A stretch of DNA of 64,000 nt from Rhodocyclales bacterium (lineage in GTDB: Bacteria > Pseudomonadota > Gammaproteobacteria > Burkholderiales > Rhodocyclaceae): the NCBI GenBank assembly GCA_028292505.1, contig JAQGMF010000033.1, positions 1 to 64,000 of the forward strand. The letters run 5' to 3'. Position numbers and translations under genes: made by a program. Positions within the stretch are counted from its first letter, which is position 1. Each line of letters opens with the position of its first letter. The notes under the pieces were generated by a model, which had not been told where the DNA came from, ran no database searches, and was given only the letters and a program-made list of their open reading frames with translations. Shown here in pieces: positions 11,278 through 20,192 of the stretch.

Positions 11278-12084
11278 TCAAGTCGTCTGATCCGATTCGG
11301 TAGGCTCTTGTCCCGCTTCGAAAAGGTCGGGCGTTACGTGAGTGGCATGTTTTGCGACGTATCGTTTCTGGCAGCGCTCGCAAAAAAAGCTTCTCCGGTT
11401 CGTCTTGCCGAGATGTGCCTTGACGAACGGAATATGGCAGCGTGGGCATATGCTCCTGGTATGCGCCAGCCAGTGTTGCTTCAGAACAAAAGCCTTTTTC
11501 CATTCAAGGAATTCGAAGCTGTATTGGCGTGCCTGTTTAACCAGTTCGCGCAGCTTGGCTGCAGGTAAGGCGCCGACGGTGGACAGCGGATGCACCCGAA
11601 TGCGGAACAGCACTTCGTTCTTGATGATATTGCCGACGCCGGCAAATACGTTCTGGTCGAGCAAGGCATCGCATACCAGCGTGGCAGGCATTGCTCGCAA
11701 CTTGGCAAGCGCTGCCACCGCATCCCACGTGTCGGACATTACGTCGCCGCGCCAGTCGTAGCTGACATCCAACGGCCCCTCGATGTACTGCACGGAGCAA
11801 GCGTAGAAGTTCAGTTCGCCGTTGTCGAATGCCAGGCTCAGACGAGGCGGGCTGCTCTTGCGTTCGTCGATGCGGTAGCTGCCGAACAACAAAAAATGGA
11901 TGCGCACCGCAAAACTAGGCAACTCGATCAGAAAGTGCTTGCCCCAACTGCGCAGCGCGACGATGCGTTGCTCGGCGAGCCGCGCTTTGTCGATCTTGCT
12001 GTTACCTGTGACGCCGACGATTTTCTTGCCGGCAAAGCGTGCGGCTTGTTCTCTGAGAATGACGATTGATGGTCCTTCCGGCAC
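11278..12084 (-). CDS. nei: Fpg/Nei family DNA glycosylase/AP lyase
   Basis: Base-excision repair enzyme of the Fpg/endonuclease VIII family, 268 residues. The N-terminus is V/M-PEGPSIV, so Pro2 (Schiff-base nucleophile) and Glu3 are in place only if translation starts at the GTG at 12084. That start has AAGGAG 8 bases upstream, whereas the upstream ATG would bury Pro2. A C-terminal zinc finger CPRC...CERC carries the DNA-binding loop, and the H2TH region QNVFAGVGNIIKNE is clear. Whether it prefers oxidised purines or pyrimidines cannot be read, so the symbol is provisional. Confidence 0.87.
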   Translation of the reverse strand: MPEGPSIVILREQAARFAGKKIVGVTGNSKIDKARLAEQRIVALRSWGKHFLIELPSFAVRIHFLLFGSYRIDERKSSPPRLSLAFDNGELNFYACSVQYIEGPLDVSYDWRGDVMSDTWDAVAALAKLRAMPATLVCDALLDQNVFAGVGNIIKNEVLFRIRVHPLSTVGALPAAKLRELVKQARQYSFEFLEWKKAFVLKQHWLAHTRSICPRCHIPFVKAHLGKTNRRSFFCERCQKRYVAKHATHVTPDLFEAGQEPTESDQTT

Positions 12085-12243
12085 GGTGCGCTCCTTCCGC
12101 ATGCAGGTCTCTGTCGCGTTGCACATGGCGTGCCCACCCTGCGTGGCGCCGTGTCGTCCGCAGCCTCGTCATAAACGTGCAACAAGGCGAGCCCACCATG
12201 TGTCTTGCCTAACGAAGAGCCGTGTCGACAGCGGTCCCACGTC

Positions 12244-12900
12244 ATGAACCAGAATCAGGCACTGTCGCGCGCGCAGTCGGCCCGCGAAGAAATTGCCAAC
12301 AGCCTCAGCCACGGCATCGGCCTGATTGCAGCCGTGCTTGCAGTGCCGGTGCTCATGTTCGCCACCATCAGACAGGGAAATGCTGCCAGCATTGTTGGCG
12401 CGAGCATATTTGCTACGACGATGGTGCTGCTCTACCTCACCTCCACGCTCTATCACGCCTTGCCTGACGGCCGCGCGCGAGAATGCTTGCTCAAGCTCGA
12501 TCACGGCGCCATCTATCTTTTCATCGCGGGCAGTTACACGCCGTTTGCCCTCTGCACAATTCACGGTGTGGGCGGGTGGCTACTGTTCTGCCTCGTGTGG
12601 TTGCTGGCAATCGGCGGCATGTTGCTCAAGGCCTTCGATCGTATCCGGCATCCCGTGCTGTCGACCGGGCTTTACGTGGTGATGGGCTGGGTGGTGCTCA
12701 TGGCGGCTTATCCGCTCGTGGCGTCCATGACGACTTCAGGAATCGAATGGCTGGTGCTGGGTGGCATTGCCTACACGGTCGGCGTGGTGTTCTTCGCCGC
12801 CGATAGCAGGATTCGCTACAGCCATTGCGTGTGGCATGTATTCGTCATGGCTGGCACGTCCTGTCACTTCGTCGCGGTGATGGGCAGCGCGCTGCCGTAA
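12244..12900 (+). CDS. trhA: Hemolysin III / PAQR family membrane protein
   Basis: A 218-residue protein with about seven membrane helices. Conserved PAQR/YqfA features are present: NSLSHGIG near the N-terminus, STLYHALP, DHGAIYLFIAGSYTPF and a C-terminal SHCVWHVFVMAG..CH. These form the putative metal site. Bacterial homologues (TrhA/YqfA) are linked to membrane energetics and fluidity; haemolysin is a historical name. The ATG at 12244 gives the usual length. It is divergent from the DNA glycosylase gene with a 159-base gap. Confidence 0.85.
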   Translation: MNQNQALSRAQSAREEIANSLSHGIGLIAAVLAVPVLMFATIRQGNAASIVGASIFATTMVLLYLTSTLYHALPDGRARECLLKLDHGAIYLFIAGSYTPFALCTIHGVGGWLLFCLVWLLAIGGMLLKAFDRIRHPVLSTGLYVVMGWVVLMAAYPLVASMTTSGIEWLVLGGIAYTVGVVFFAADSRIRYSHCVWHVFVMAGTSCHFVAVMGSALP

Positions 12901-12987
12901 GGTATGCCTTCGCCTTGCAAGCCAGAACACTGGTAGACCAGCACGAGTCCCAGTATATTGGCGGCTTCATCACACGAGGAGCCCGCC

Positions 12988-13623
12988 ATGAGTCGTCCCG
13001 CCAATTCCAGATTCATATCTATGAGCGCATCGAACATGGGCGCCGTCGCGCTATTGCTCGGCTGTCTGATCGGTCCTGCGCATGCGGATACGCCGGCATT
13101 CACGCTATCGAGTCCGGATCTGGCGTCGGGCAGTTTCGACAGGAAATTCATCCTGGGTGGTTTCGGCTGCACCGGCGGGAATGTTTCTCCTGCTCTCCAG
13201 TGGTCGAACCCTCCGGTGGGGACAAAGTCTTTCGCGCTACAAATGCACGACCCGGATGCACCGACGGGCAGCGGCTTCTGGCATTGGGCCATCTACAACT
13301 TGCCCGCAAGCGCAACAGGCCTGCCGCAGGGAGCGGGGAACGCAGCGGCCAGCTTGCCGACACCAGCATTCGGCGGGGCCAGCGACTTTCTCGATACCGG
13401 CGCGACGGGTGGCAACGGCAACTATGGCGGCCCTTGTCCGCCGGTTGGCGACAAACCGCACCACTACATGTTTACGCTGTACGCGCTATCGGTCGACGAC
13501 CTCGAGGCTGCGGGCGGCATTCCCCGTAGTGGCACCGCTGCGCTGCATGCATACATGCTGAACAGGGGCATGACCGACAAGGTCTTGGGCAAGGCAAGCT
13601 TTATGGCGACCTATGGGCGCTGA
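12988..13623 (+). CDS. YbhB/YbcL (Raf kinase inhibitor-like, PEBP) family protein, exported
   Basis: A 211-residue PEBP-fold protein. PEBP motifs are visible: NVSPALQW, the DPDAPTGSGFWHW ligand-site block, YGGPCPP and PHHYMFTLYAL. A signal peptide with predicted cleavage after AHA (about residue 33) places it in the periplasm. GAGGAG lies 8-13 bases upstream of the ATG at 12988. The function of bacterial YbhB proteins is not settled. Transcription is convergent with the methyltransferase gene downstream. Confidence 0.88.
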   Translation: MSRPANSRFISMSASNMGAVALLLGCLIGPAHADTPAFTLSSPDLASGSFDRKFILGGFGCTGGNVSPALQWSNPPVGTKSFALQMHDPDAPTGSGFWHWAIYNLPASATGLPQGAGNAAASLPTPAFGGASDFLDTGATGGNGNYGGPCPPVGDKPHHYMFTLYALSVDDLEAAGGIPRSGTAALHAYMLNRGMTDKVLGKASFMATYGR

Positions 13624-13663
13624 GCCATTTCAGTAGAAATGCTATCGGAATGAAGTACGTGGC

Positions 13664-13682
13664 GTGGGCATATCTTGCCCAC
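13664..13682. repeat. GTGGGCA hairpin between convergent genes
   Basis: GTGGGCA and TGCCCAC enclose TATCT immediately before the end of the minus-strand methyltransferase gene. It is related to the hairpin at 5017-5035. Confidence 0.45.
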
Positions 13683-13683
13683 G

Positions 13684-14517
13684 TTACGCTGCGCTGGTGA
13701 AAAACCTGTCCGACATTTCCTGCAGACCAATACTATCGAGTACCTCCGCCAAGCGCTCTGCAGGGCGCTTGCGCGGCAGGTCCTTGTAACTTGCGACGAT
13801 GAGTTCGTTCTTCATCGAGTGTTCCCAGCCGACGAGTTCGGTGACGCTGACCTGGTAGCCGTGCGCTTCGAGCTGCAGACAGCGCAGCACGTTCGTGATC
13901 TGGCTGCCGAATTCGCGTGTGTGCAACGGGTGACGCCATAGCTCGGTGAGCGCCGATTTGCCGAGCGCGTGTCCCTTGTTCTTGCGCAGCACACTTGCCA
14001 CTTCGGCTTGGCAGCAGGGTACGACAACAATATGCCGTGCGCTTTTTTTAAGTGCGAAGTGGATGGCGTCATCGGTTGCCGTGTTGCAGGCATGCAGTGC
14101 GGTGACGATGTCGATGCGCTCGGGGAGTTCGCTGGAATTGATCGAGTCCGCCACCGATTCGTTGAGAAACGACATGCCCGTAAAACCGAGGTGTGTCGCC
14201 AATGCGCGCGAGCTGGCGACCAGTTCGTCGCGTGTCTCGATGCCCCAGATATGGCCTTGCGGCGCGCTGTCCTTGAAGAACAGGTCGTACAGGATGAAAC
14301 CCAGGTAGGACTTGCCTGCGCCGTGATCGACGAGGCTCACCTCGCCATGCTCCTGCAGCGATTCCTTGAGCAGCGGTTCGATGAACTGGAACAGGTGATA
14401 GACCTGTTTGAGTTTGCGGCGACTGTCCTGGTTCATCTTGCCATCGCGCGTCAGGATGTGCAGCTCCTTGAGCAACTCGACAGACTGGCCGGGGCGGACG
14501 TCGTAGGTCTTTGTCAT
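13684..14517 (-). CDS. Class I SAM-dependent methyltransferase, TRM13/Methyltransf_32-like
   Basis: A 277-residue protein with a SAM-binding motif DHGAGKSYLGF at about residue 63, followed by ALHACNTATDDAI and VVPCC. The GAGKGxL, LHAC and PCC order is characteristic of the Methyltransf_32 group, which includes tRNA 2'-O-methyltransferase-like proteins. The substrate cannot be assigned. It ends 2 bases from a GTGGGCA hairpin. It starts 6 bases after the stop of yhhQ and is likely co-transcribed with that queuosine-precursor transporter, which would fit a tRNA-related role. Confidence 0.75.
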   Translation of the reverse strand: MTKTYDVRPGQSVELLKELHILTRDGKMNQDSRRKLKQVYHLFQFIEPLLKESLQEHGEVSLVDHGAGKSYLGFILYDLFFKDSAPQGHIWGIETRDELVASSRALATHLGFTGMSFLNESVADSINSSELPERIDIVTALHACNTATDDAIHFALKKSARHIVVVPCCQAEVASVLRKNKGHALGKSALTELWRHPLHTREFGSQITNVLRCLQLEAHGYQVSVTELVGWEHSMKNELIVASYKDLPRKRPAERLAEVLDSIGLQEMSDRFFTSAA

Positions 14518-14523
14518 AAATTG

Positions 14524-15237
14524 CTACACGCGCCAGGTGAACGGATTGAATGCGGTGTCGCGGTCATAGTAATCCTCGTGCTCCTTGCGCTTGAGAAAGG
14601 CGACGACGCGGTAGGTGACGGGCGTCATGACGATTTCCCAGGTGGTCTTGAGAACATATTGCGCCAGCGCGACCTTGATGACTTGTTCAAGCGGCCAGAT
14701 GGCATAGAAGGCGATGAAGTAGAAGAGGCCGGAGTCGACGGCCTCGCCGATGATGGTCGAGCCGATCGTTCGGGTCCACAGCCACCTGCCTTGGGTGGCG
14801 ATCTTCATCTTGGCAAGCACATAGCTGTTGGCAAAGCTGCCGCACCAGAAAGCGAGCATCGAGCCGAGAACGATACGCGGCGTGTTGCCGAAGACGGCTT
14901 CAAGGTGTTTCTGATAGCCCTGGTTGAAATCGCCCGGCGCAGCGGGCAAGGCCAGCACGACAAAGGACATGAAGGCGGCGAAGATGAGCGCGGCGAACGC
15001 TGCCCATACGACGCGGCGATCGCGCCCGTAGCCATATACCTCGGTCAGGATGTCGCCGAATATGTATGAGATCGGGAAGAACAGTACGCCGCCGCTAAAG
15101 ATGAAGGTGCCAACGATGGGAAGATCGAGCTGCGCGGTCTTGGCCGCACCGATCAGGTTGGAGCACAGCAGCACGCAGACAAAGGCGGCCATCACGAAAT
15201 CATAGTAGCGGTAAGTGCGGGTGGTTTGAGTTGTCAT
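14524..15237 (-). CDS. yhhQ: Queuosine precursor (preQ0/preQ1) transporter, YhhQ/VUT family
   Basis: A 237-residue inner-membrane protein with about six helices and the family hallmarks SNLIG near residue 27, FPISYIFGDILTEVYGY and the C-terminal SGLFYFIAFY and LKTTWEIVMTPVTY blocks. Family members import 7-deazaguanine precursors for tRNA queuosine. I looked for a preQ1 riboswitch in the short leader and saw none. It is the first gene of a two-gene unit with the methyltransferase. Confidence 0.9.
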   Translation of the reverse strand: MTTQTTRTYRYYDFVMAAFVCVLLCSNLIGAAKTAQLDLPIVGTFIFSGGVLFFPISYIFGDILTEVYGYGRDRRVVWAAFAALIFAAFMSFVVLALPAAPGDFNQGYQKHLEAVFGNTPRIVLGSMLAFWCGSFANSYVLAKMKIATQGRWLWTRTIGSTIIGEAVDSGLFYFIAFYAIWPLEQVIKVALAQYVLKTTWEIVMTPVTYRVVAFLKRKEHEDYYDRDTAFNPFTWRV

Positions 15238-15364
15238 ATTCGGCTATCTCCCTTGAAGCTACGCATTGTACAAGCAGGCAGCGCGGGGCCACGATGTTCG
15301 CCAACGTACAGAGTCTGCAGTGTATTGAGCCTAGATTGGCGCTACCCATCAAGGAGAAGACAAC

Positions 15365-15511
15365 ATGAACATTTCAGTGAGTATCGGCCCGCTCGTAGCG
15401 TTGATCGCGGGTATCCTCATTCTCGTCGCGCCGCGCCTGCTCAACTACATCGTGGCGCTGTACCTGATCATCATCGGTTTGCTGGGACTTTTTGGCGGCC
15501 ATCTGCACTAG
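15365..15511 (+). CDS. DUF3096 small membrane protein
   Basis: A 48-residue protein, almost entirely two hydrophobic helices (PLVALIAGILILVAP, then YIVALYLIIIGLLGLFG). This is the layout of the DUF3096 family of tiny membrane proteins of unknown role. AAGGAG stands 7-8 bases before the ATG at 15365. Its TAG stop overlaps the first bases of a class C repeat. It was too short for routine gene finding but is well supported by the ribosome binding site and composition. Confidence 0.8.
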   Translation: MNISVSIGPLVALIAGILILVAPRLLNYIVALYLIIIGLLGLFGGHLH

Positions 15512-15631
15512 AACGCGCAACAAACGGGCTGCGCACGCGGCTGGCGTTGTTGGCCTGCTCGCCGTGCTTGAGCACTGCTCTGCGCAGGCCGCCTAGCCAG
15601 CCACGCGCTCGCTCCGTTTGTTGCACGTTCT
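15510..15631. repeat. Class C long hairpin repeat, copy 1
   Basis: About 122 bases with imperfect inverted ends (AGAACGCGCAACAAACGGG at one end, its near-complement at 15613-15631) and inner GC-rich arms. A second copy at 29150-29286 shares most of its sequence. Both begin at the TAG stop codon of the upstream gene. There is no coding capacity, so it is a MITE- or REP-like dispersed element. Confidence 0.8.
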
Positions 15632-15692
15632 ACGGGTGCTGTGAATAAAAAGAAGGGGCTGAAAATCGAGACGGTCGCGTCATGCTTGGGGA

Positions 15693-15725
15693 GTAGGTTG
15701 GGGTGAGCGCCAGCGATGCCCAACA
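15693..15725. repeat. Class D repeat, half element
   Basis: GTAGGTTGGGGTGAGCGCC followed by AGCGATGCCCAACA. It matches one arm of the complete inverted repeat at 44098-44208. Confidence 0.7.
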
Positions 15726-15789
15726 CGCACGCGTGAAAGTCTCCGCAGTCGTTTGATCAAGGTGTTGGGCTTCCTGCGCCAGCCCAAGC

Positions 15790-17433
15790 CTACGCCGTTT
15801 GCCTCGTCATGCTCAACGCTACCGCTTCAGCCACCTCGATGCCATCCACCGCCGCAGACAGAATGCCACCTGCATAACTCGCACCTTCGCCAGCCGGAAA
15901 TAATCCCCGCGTATTGAGACTCTGGTAGTCGTCGCCGCGTTTGATGCGGATCGGTGAAGAAGTGCGCGTCTCCACGCCGGTCAGGACGGCGTCATGCATC
16001 GAGAAACCCTTGATCTGCTTGTCGAGGGCTGGCAATGCTTCGCGGATCGCGGCGATGGCGTAGTCGGGCAGGGCGGTGCTGAGATCAGTGGGCTGTACCC
16101 CCGGTTTGTATGACGGCACGACGGAGCCGAACTGCGTCGACGCCCGGCCGACGAGGAAATCGCCTACCAGTTGCCCCGGTGCGTTGTAATTGCGACCGCC
16201 GAGTTCAAACGCACGACTCTCCCACTGGCGCTGGAAGGCTACGCCGGACAGCGGTTTGTTAGGCACGTCCGCAGGATAATCATCTGGCGTGATGCCAACG
16301 ACGATCCCCGCGTTGGCGTTGCGCTCGTTGCGCGAATACTGGCTCATGCCATTGGTGACGACGCGGCCTTCTTCCGAGGTCGCGGCCACCACCGTGCCAC
16401 CGGGGCACATGCAGAAGCTGTAGACCGAGCGGCCGTTGCTGGCGTGATGCACCAGCTTGTAGTCGGCGGCACCGAGCAGTGGATGACCTGCGTTTTTGCC
16501 GAAGCGGCAGCTATCGATGATGGATTGCGGATGCTCGACGCGAAAGCCGATGGAGAAGGGCTTGGCCTCGATATATACGCCGCGCTCATAGAGCATCTGG
16601 AAGGTGTCGCGCGCGCTGTGGCCGATGGCGAGTACGACGTGCGTGGCGGCGAGAAACTCGCTGGCATTGCCTTCGCTTTTTACGACAACGCCGCGCACTT
16701 GTCCGCTCTTGTCACTCCGTTCAATGACAATGTCCTCGACCCTGCTCTTGAAGCGGATCTCGCCGCCTAATGACTCGATTTCGGCACGGATCTTTTCGAC
16801 CATACCGACGAGGCGGAAGGTGCCGATGTGCGGCTTGTTGACGTAAAGAATTTCCGGCGGCGCACCGGCCTTGACGAATTCGAGCAGTACCTTGCGTCCG
16901 AGGTGACGCGGGTCCTTGATCTGGCTGTAAAGCTTGCCATCTGAAAAGGTGCCTGCGCCGCCTTCGCCGAATTGCACGTTCGATTCCGGATCGAGCTTGC
17001 TCTTGCGCCACAGTCCCCAGGTGTCCTGCGTGCGTTCGCGGACTTCCTTGCCGCGCTCCAGTACGATCGGTTTGAAACCCATCTGTGCCAGCGTGAGCGC
17101 GGCCAGGATGCCGCATGGGCCCATGCCGATGACAATCGGCCGCTCTTGCAGATTTGCGGGCGCCTGCGTGACGAAGCGGTACGCCATGTCGGGCGTTGGT
17201 CCGACATGCGCCACACCTTGCAGTCGCGTGAGCAGCGCGGCCTCGTCCCTGACCGTTACATCCACCGAGTAGATCAGCGCGATAGCGGATTTTTTTCGCG
17301 CGTCATGACTGCGTTTGAAGATGCTGAAACTGACAAGCGCTTCGGCCTTGACGCCAAGCCGCTTCAAGATGGCTGCTTGCAGATCTTCTTCAGGGTGGTC
17401 CAGTGGAAGTTTGACTTCGGTTAGTCGCAGCAT
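15790..17433 (-). CDS. NAD(P)/FAD-dependent oxidoreductase (COG2509-like)
   Basis: A 547-residue flavoprotein with an N-terminal domain of about 95 residues, then a Rossmann FAD-binding motif GMGPCGILAAL (G103-x-G105-x-x-G108) and E/R positions in LERGKEV. FGEGGAGTFSDGKL, GHSARDTF, CPGGTVV and a C-terminal GEGASYAGGI follow; this order fits the large uncharacterised FAD-dependent dehydrogenase family. The physiological substrate is unknown. It is monocistronic by spacing, with a 230-base gap to the divergent HD-GYP gene. Confidence 0.85.
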   Translation of the reverse strand: MLRLTEVKLPLDHPEEDLQAAILKRLGVKAEALVSFSIFKRSHDARKKSAIALIYSVDVTVRDEAALLTRLQGVAHVGPTPDMAYRFVTQAPANLQERPIVIGMGPCGILAALTLAQMGFKPIVLERGKEVRERTQDTWGLWRKSKLDPESNVQFGEGGAGTFSDGKLYSQIKDPRHLGRKVLLEFVKAGAPPEILYVNKPHIGTFRLVGMVEKIRAEIESLGGEIRFKSRVEDIVIERSDKSGQVRGVVVKSEGNASEFLAATHVVLAIGHSARDTFQMLYERGVYIEAKPFSIGFRVEHPQSIIDSCRFGKNAGHPLLGAADYKLVHHASNGRSVYSFCMCPGGTVVAATSEEGRVVTNGMSQYSRNERNANAGIVVGITPDDYPADVPNKPLSGVAFQRQWESRAFELGGRNYNAPGQLVGDFLVGRASTQFGSVVPSYKPGVQPTDLSTALPDYAIAAIREALPALDKQIKGFSMHDAVLTGVETRTSSPIRIKRGDDYQSLNTRGLFPAGEGASYAGGILSAAVDGIEVAEAVALSMTRQTA

Positions 17434-17663
17434 GGTGCAGTCGGAGCAGGAGCAGTATGGGACTGGCGGTATGGGCCCGTAGTAAATGAGCGCCGTCGCA
17501 GCCGGGTTTGTGGCCCGGAATTATACGTGCTGCCAATGACGCGACATGGCATGAAACCGGAATTCAGCGGGCCCGACGGAAAGCCCACGTAAACCTCGAC
17601 TACCCTCAAGTTTTGCCGCAGGTGCCGATAAGCCTGCAGTGAGGACAAGCAAGGCCCTTTGCT

Positions 17664-18836
17664 ATGCAAACGCAATTTCAACACCTATCACCGAGCCAGT
17701 TACGTCTGGATACGGCGCTGCCATGGAACCTTTATGACGCGGGGGGTCACCTGCTATTGAGCAAGGGCTTCGTCCTTGTCCGCAATGCGCAGATCGATTC
17801 GCTGATTGAGCGCGGTGTTTTCGTGCGGCCTGACGATCTCAAGCTTTACCACTATCCGAACGCTGCGCCGATCGCCGCTGCGCCTGCACCACCGCCCGCC
17901 GCGCCGCGCCAGATCGATCCTTTCCGCATGCGCGAAGCCATCGCCAGCCGACTCGTGTTGTTACTGCGCGATGCGGCGCAGGACGTTGTCCAGGAAGCCG
18001 ACTTCAGCGCAAAGATTCACGAAATCGCCAGCATGATTCGCATGCTCTGCGACAGCAATGTGGATGCGACGCTGGCGGCGATCTTCCTGCTCGATCACAC
18101 CAAATACCCAATCTCGCACAGCATCGATACGGCCGTGCTCGCCGATCTGCTCGCGCGAAAATTGGAGTGGACCGACGCGCAGCGCCGCACGGTTGTTTGC
18201 GCGGCGCTGACGATGAATACCGGCATGATCGACGCGCAGACCATTCTTGCCCTGCAACGGCAACCCCTCACCGAGGTGCAGAAATCGGTGATTTCCGCGC
18301 ATACGACCGTGGGTGTCAGGATGCTACGTAACGCGGGCGTGACGGACGAATTGTGGCTACGCATCGTCGAGGATCACCACGAGGTGCCGGACGGCTCGGG
18401 TTACCCGAATAAAAAGAAGGAGATCGATGAAGAGACGTTGCTGGTACGCACCCTGGATATTTTCACGGCACTCGTCACGCCGCGCTCCACGCGCAAGGCA
18501 GCCGATCCGGCGCAGGGGCTACGTGCCCTGTACGTGCAAGAGAACAAGTACAACAACAAGCTGGTCGGTCTGTTGATCAAGGAGATCGGTCTCTATCCGC
18601 CAGGCGCTTTCGTCAAGCTCAAGAACGGCGACATTGCGGTCGTCTCCAAGCGCGCCACGGCAAACACACCGCCACTGGTGCACAGCTTCATCAACGGCAA
18701 GGGTTTGCCGATGCTCGAACCCATGTGGCGTGACGCTACCCGTCCCGAATTCGCCATCGTGACCGCCTTGCCGCGCGATGCGGTGGCGACCAAGGCGGAC
18801 CTCGTCAAGATCTGGAACGCGCATACGCGAGCCTGA
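17664..18836 (+). CDS. HD-GYP family protein with degenerate HD pair
   Basis: A 390-residue cytoplasmic protein with an N-terminal DUF3391-like region of about 90 residues, a Pro/Ala-rich linker (74-86) and an HD-GYP domain. Active HD-GYP enzymes hydrolyse cyclic di-GMP. Here H152 (SHSIDT), the HHE at 238-240 and DGSGYP at 243-248 are present. The central HD dyad, normally in a LLHDIGK context, reads LTMNTGM (M184-N185). Loss of the metal-bridging His and Asp predicts weak or no hydrolysis, so a binding or sensing role is more likely. Confidence 0.82.
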   Translation: MQTQFQHLSPSQLRLDTALPWNLYDAGGHLLLSKGFVLVRNAQIDSLIERGVFVRPDDLKLYHYPNAAPIAAAPAPPPAAPRQIDPFRMREAIASRLVLLLRDAAQDVVQEADFSAKIHEIASMIRMLCDSNVDATLAAIFLLDHTKYPISHSIDTAVLADLLARKLEWTDAQRRTVVCAALTMNTGMIDAQTILALQRQPLTEVQKSVISAHTTVGVRMLRNAGVTDELWLRIVEDHHEVPDGSGYPNKKKEIDEETLLVRTLDIFTALVTPRSTRKAADPAQGLRALYVQENKYNNKLVGLLIKEIGLYPPGAFVKLKNGDIAVVSKRATANTPPLVHSFINGKGLPMLEPMWRDATRPEFAIVTALPRDAVATKADLVKIWNAHTRA

Positions 18837-18866
18837 CATCTGGCGGGTGTCGCGCATCGATCTCTG

Positions 18867-18950
18867 GTAGGGTGCAGTAAGCGTAGCGAACTGCACCAGG
18901 TGCGTCGCCAGAGTCCATGGTGCAGTTCGCTGTGCTCACTGACACCCTAC
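18867..18950. repeat. Class E inverted repeat (GCAGTTCGC type)
   Basis: Arms GTAGGGTGCAGTAAGCG and its near-complement ending GACACCCTAC, separated by about 20 bases. Related copies are near 24796, 27937 and 34556. It lies between the HD-GYP gene and yaiI. Confidence 0.75.
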
Positions 18951-18994
18951 AACCATAGCGTCCACTTCGTGTGGCGCCACGTTTCCAAGCCAGC

Positions 18995-19444
18995 ATGCGC
19001 ATCTGGGTAGACGCCGACGCCACGCCTGTGGCCATCAAGGACATCATCTTTCGTGCCGCTGAGCGCAAGCAGGTGCTCACGACCCTTGTGGCAAACCGGA
19101 TGCTGCGCGTGCCCGCTTCGACTTTTCTTCGTGCGGTGCAGGTGCCGTCGGGCTTCGATGTGGCCGACGCTTACATCGTCGAACAGGTTGCGGCGGACGA
19201 TCTTGTGGTCACCGCCGACATACCACTGGCTGCCGCAGTGATCGACAAGGGCGCGCTGGCGCTCAACCCGCGCGGCGAGTTGTACTCCCAGGCGAATATC
19301 CGCGAGAGTCTGTCGATGCGCAACTTCATGGAGAGCCTGCGCAGCAGCGGCGTGCAGACCAGCGGACCGGCCGTCTTCGGCCAGGCCGACAAGCAGGCGT
19401 TTGCCCGGCAACTCGACCGCTTGCTGGCCGGCTTACCCGGCTGA
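18995..19444 (+). CDS. yaiI: YaiI/YqxD family protein (UPF0178, DUF188)
   Basis: A 149-residue protein opening [16 protein letters not shown] with [24 protein letters not shown] and NPRGELY. This is the full set of conserved blocks of the UPF0178 family, a PIN-like fold with unknown substrate. The ATG at 18995 matches the family start; an upstream GTG at 18971 is less likely. It ends 6 bases before arfB and is likely co-transcribed with it. Confidence 0.92.
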   Translation: MRIWVDADATPVAIKDIIFRAAERKQVLTTLVANRMLRVPASTFLRAVQVPSGFDVADAYIVEQVAADDLVVTADIPLAAAVIDKGALALNPRGELYSQANIRESLSMRNFMESLRSSGVQTSGPAVFGQADKQAFARQLDRLLAGLPG

Positions 19445-19450
19445 ATCCTC

Positions 19451-19849
19451 ATGCTTGATATCCCCGCGCACGAAATCGAAATCACCGCAATTCGCGCCCA
19501 GGGTGCAGGTGGACAAAACGTTAACAAGGTGGCGAGCGCCATCCATTTGCGCTTCGATATCCGCGCTTCGTCCTTGTCCGACGCACACAAGGCACGCCTG
19601 CTGCAATTGCGCGATCAGCGCATCACCGCCGAAGGCGTTGTCGTCATCAAGGCGCAGCAGCATCGTAGTCAGGAACTCAACCGCGCGGAAGCCTTACAGC
19701 GTCTGCATGAGCTTGTACAAAGCGTTGCCAAACCGCCGCGCGTACGCACGCCGACCAAGCCCACGCGCAGCTCGCAGCGCAAACGTCTCGAAGGCAAGAG
19801 CCTGCGCGGGCAAGTGAAAGCGCTACGCGGAAAAGTGTCCGATCAGTAA
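19451..19849 (+). CDS. arfB: Alternative ribosome-rescue factor B (peptidyl-tRNA hydrolase)
   Basis: A 132-residue protein with the class-I release-factor GGQ motif (G20-G21-Q22 in GAGGQNVNK) and a Lys/Arg-rich C-terminal tail from about residue 100. ArfB uses that tail to enter the empty mRNA channel of stalled ribosomes. It lacks the codon-recognition domains of RF1/RF2, and its length fits YaeJ/ArfB. It is the second gene after yaiI. Confidence 0.93.
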   Translation: MLDIPAHEIEITAIRAQGAGGQNVNKVASAIHLRFDIRASSLSDAHKARLLQLRDQRITAEGVVVIKAQQHRSQELNRAEALQRLHELVQSVAKPPRVRTPTKPTRSSQRKRLEGKSLRGQVKALRGKVSDQ

Positions 19850-20192
19850 TTCGCAAAATATACCAAAAGCATTAAATAAGATCTGAAAGCGAAGCATTTT
19901 TAGCGCTGTATTTTTTGCCGTGCAGTGTAATAGCTCCCACTTGTAAATCGTGCATTTCAGCGCCTGCCGAGCACGCGTCCGGGAGCGGTTTTTGAATGCT
20001 CGAAGGTATGGAAATTGCAGCGCATGGCATCTGAGCGGGGCGTGTCCCGACGGTGCATTGTGCGCAGGAATTCCTTGCCATTGCGTTAATGGCAAAGTAA
20101 GTAGCGATAATGCATTTGTCATACGCTCCGCCTCCTTTGGCAACTGGGCACCGTTCCCGTTTCTCATCATCTCTCCTTGAAAGGATATCCCC
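19850..20192. other. Intergenic region upstream of the SRPBCC-Hsp20 gene
   Basis: A 343-base stretch, AT-rich at its left end, without a convincing gene on either strand. It should hold the promoter of the downstream chaperone-like gene. I searched for a sigma-32 pair (CTTGAAA with CCCAT at 13-15 bases) and did not find one with correct spacing. CTTGAAAGGA at 20175-20184 functions as the ribosome binding site. Confidence 0.5.

Noticed and set aside
10274-11503. Long minus-strand frame (409 codons) opposite the FtsH-like gene
   Set aside because: It is a GC-driven shadow of the protease gene with no family features; the same applies to the other long antisense frames in this window.
15238-15300. 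preQ1 riboswitch before yhhQ
   Set aside because: No preQ1-type stem with the A-rich tail could be recognised in the short leader.
20100-20192. Sigma-32 promoter before the Hsp20 fusion gene
   Set aside because: CTTGAAA occurs but with CCCAT only 6 bases on; it coincides with the ribosome binding site.
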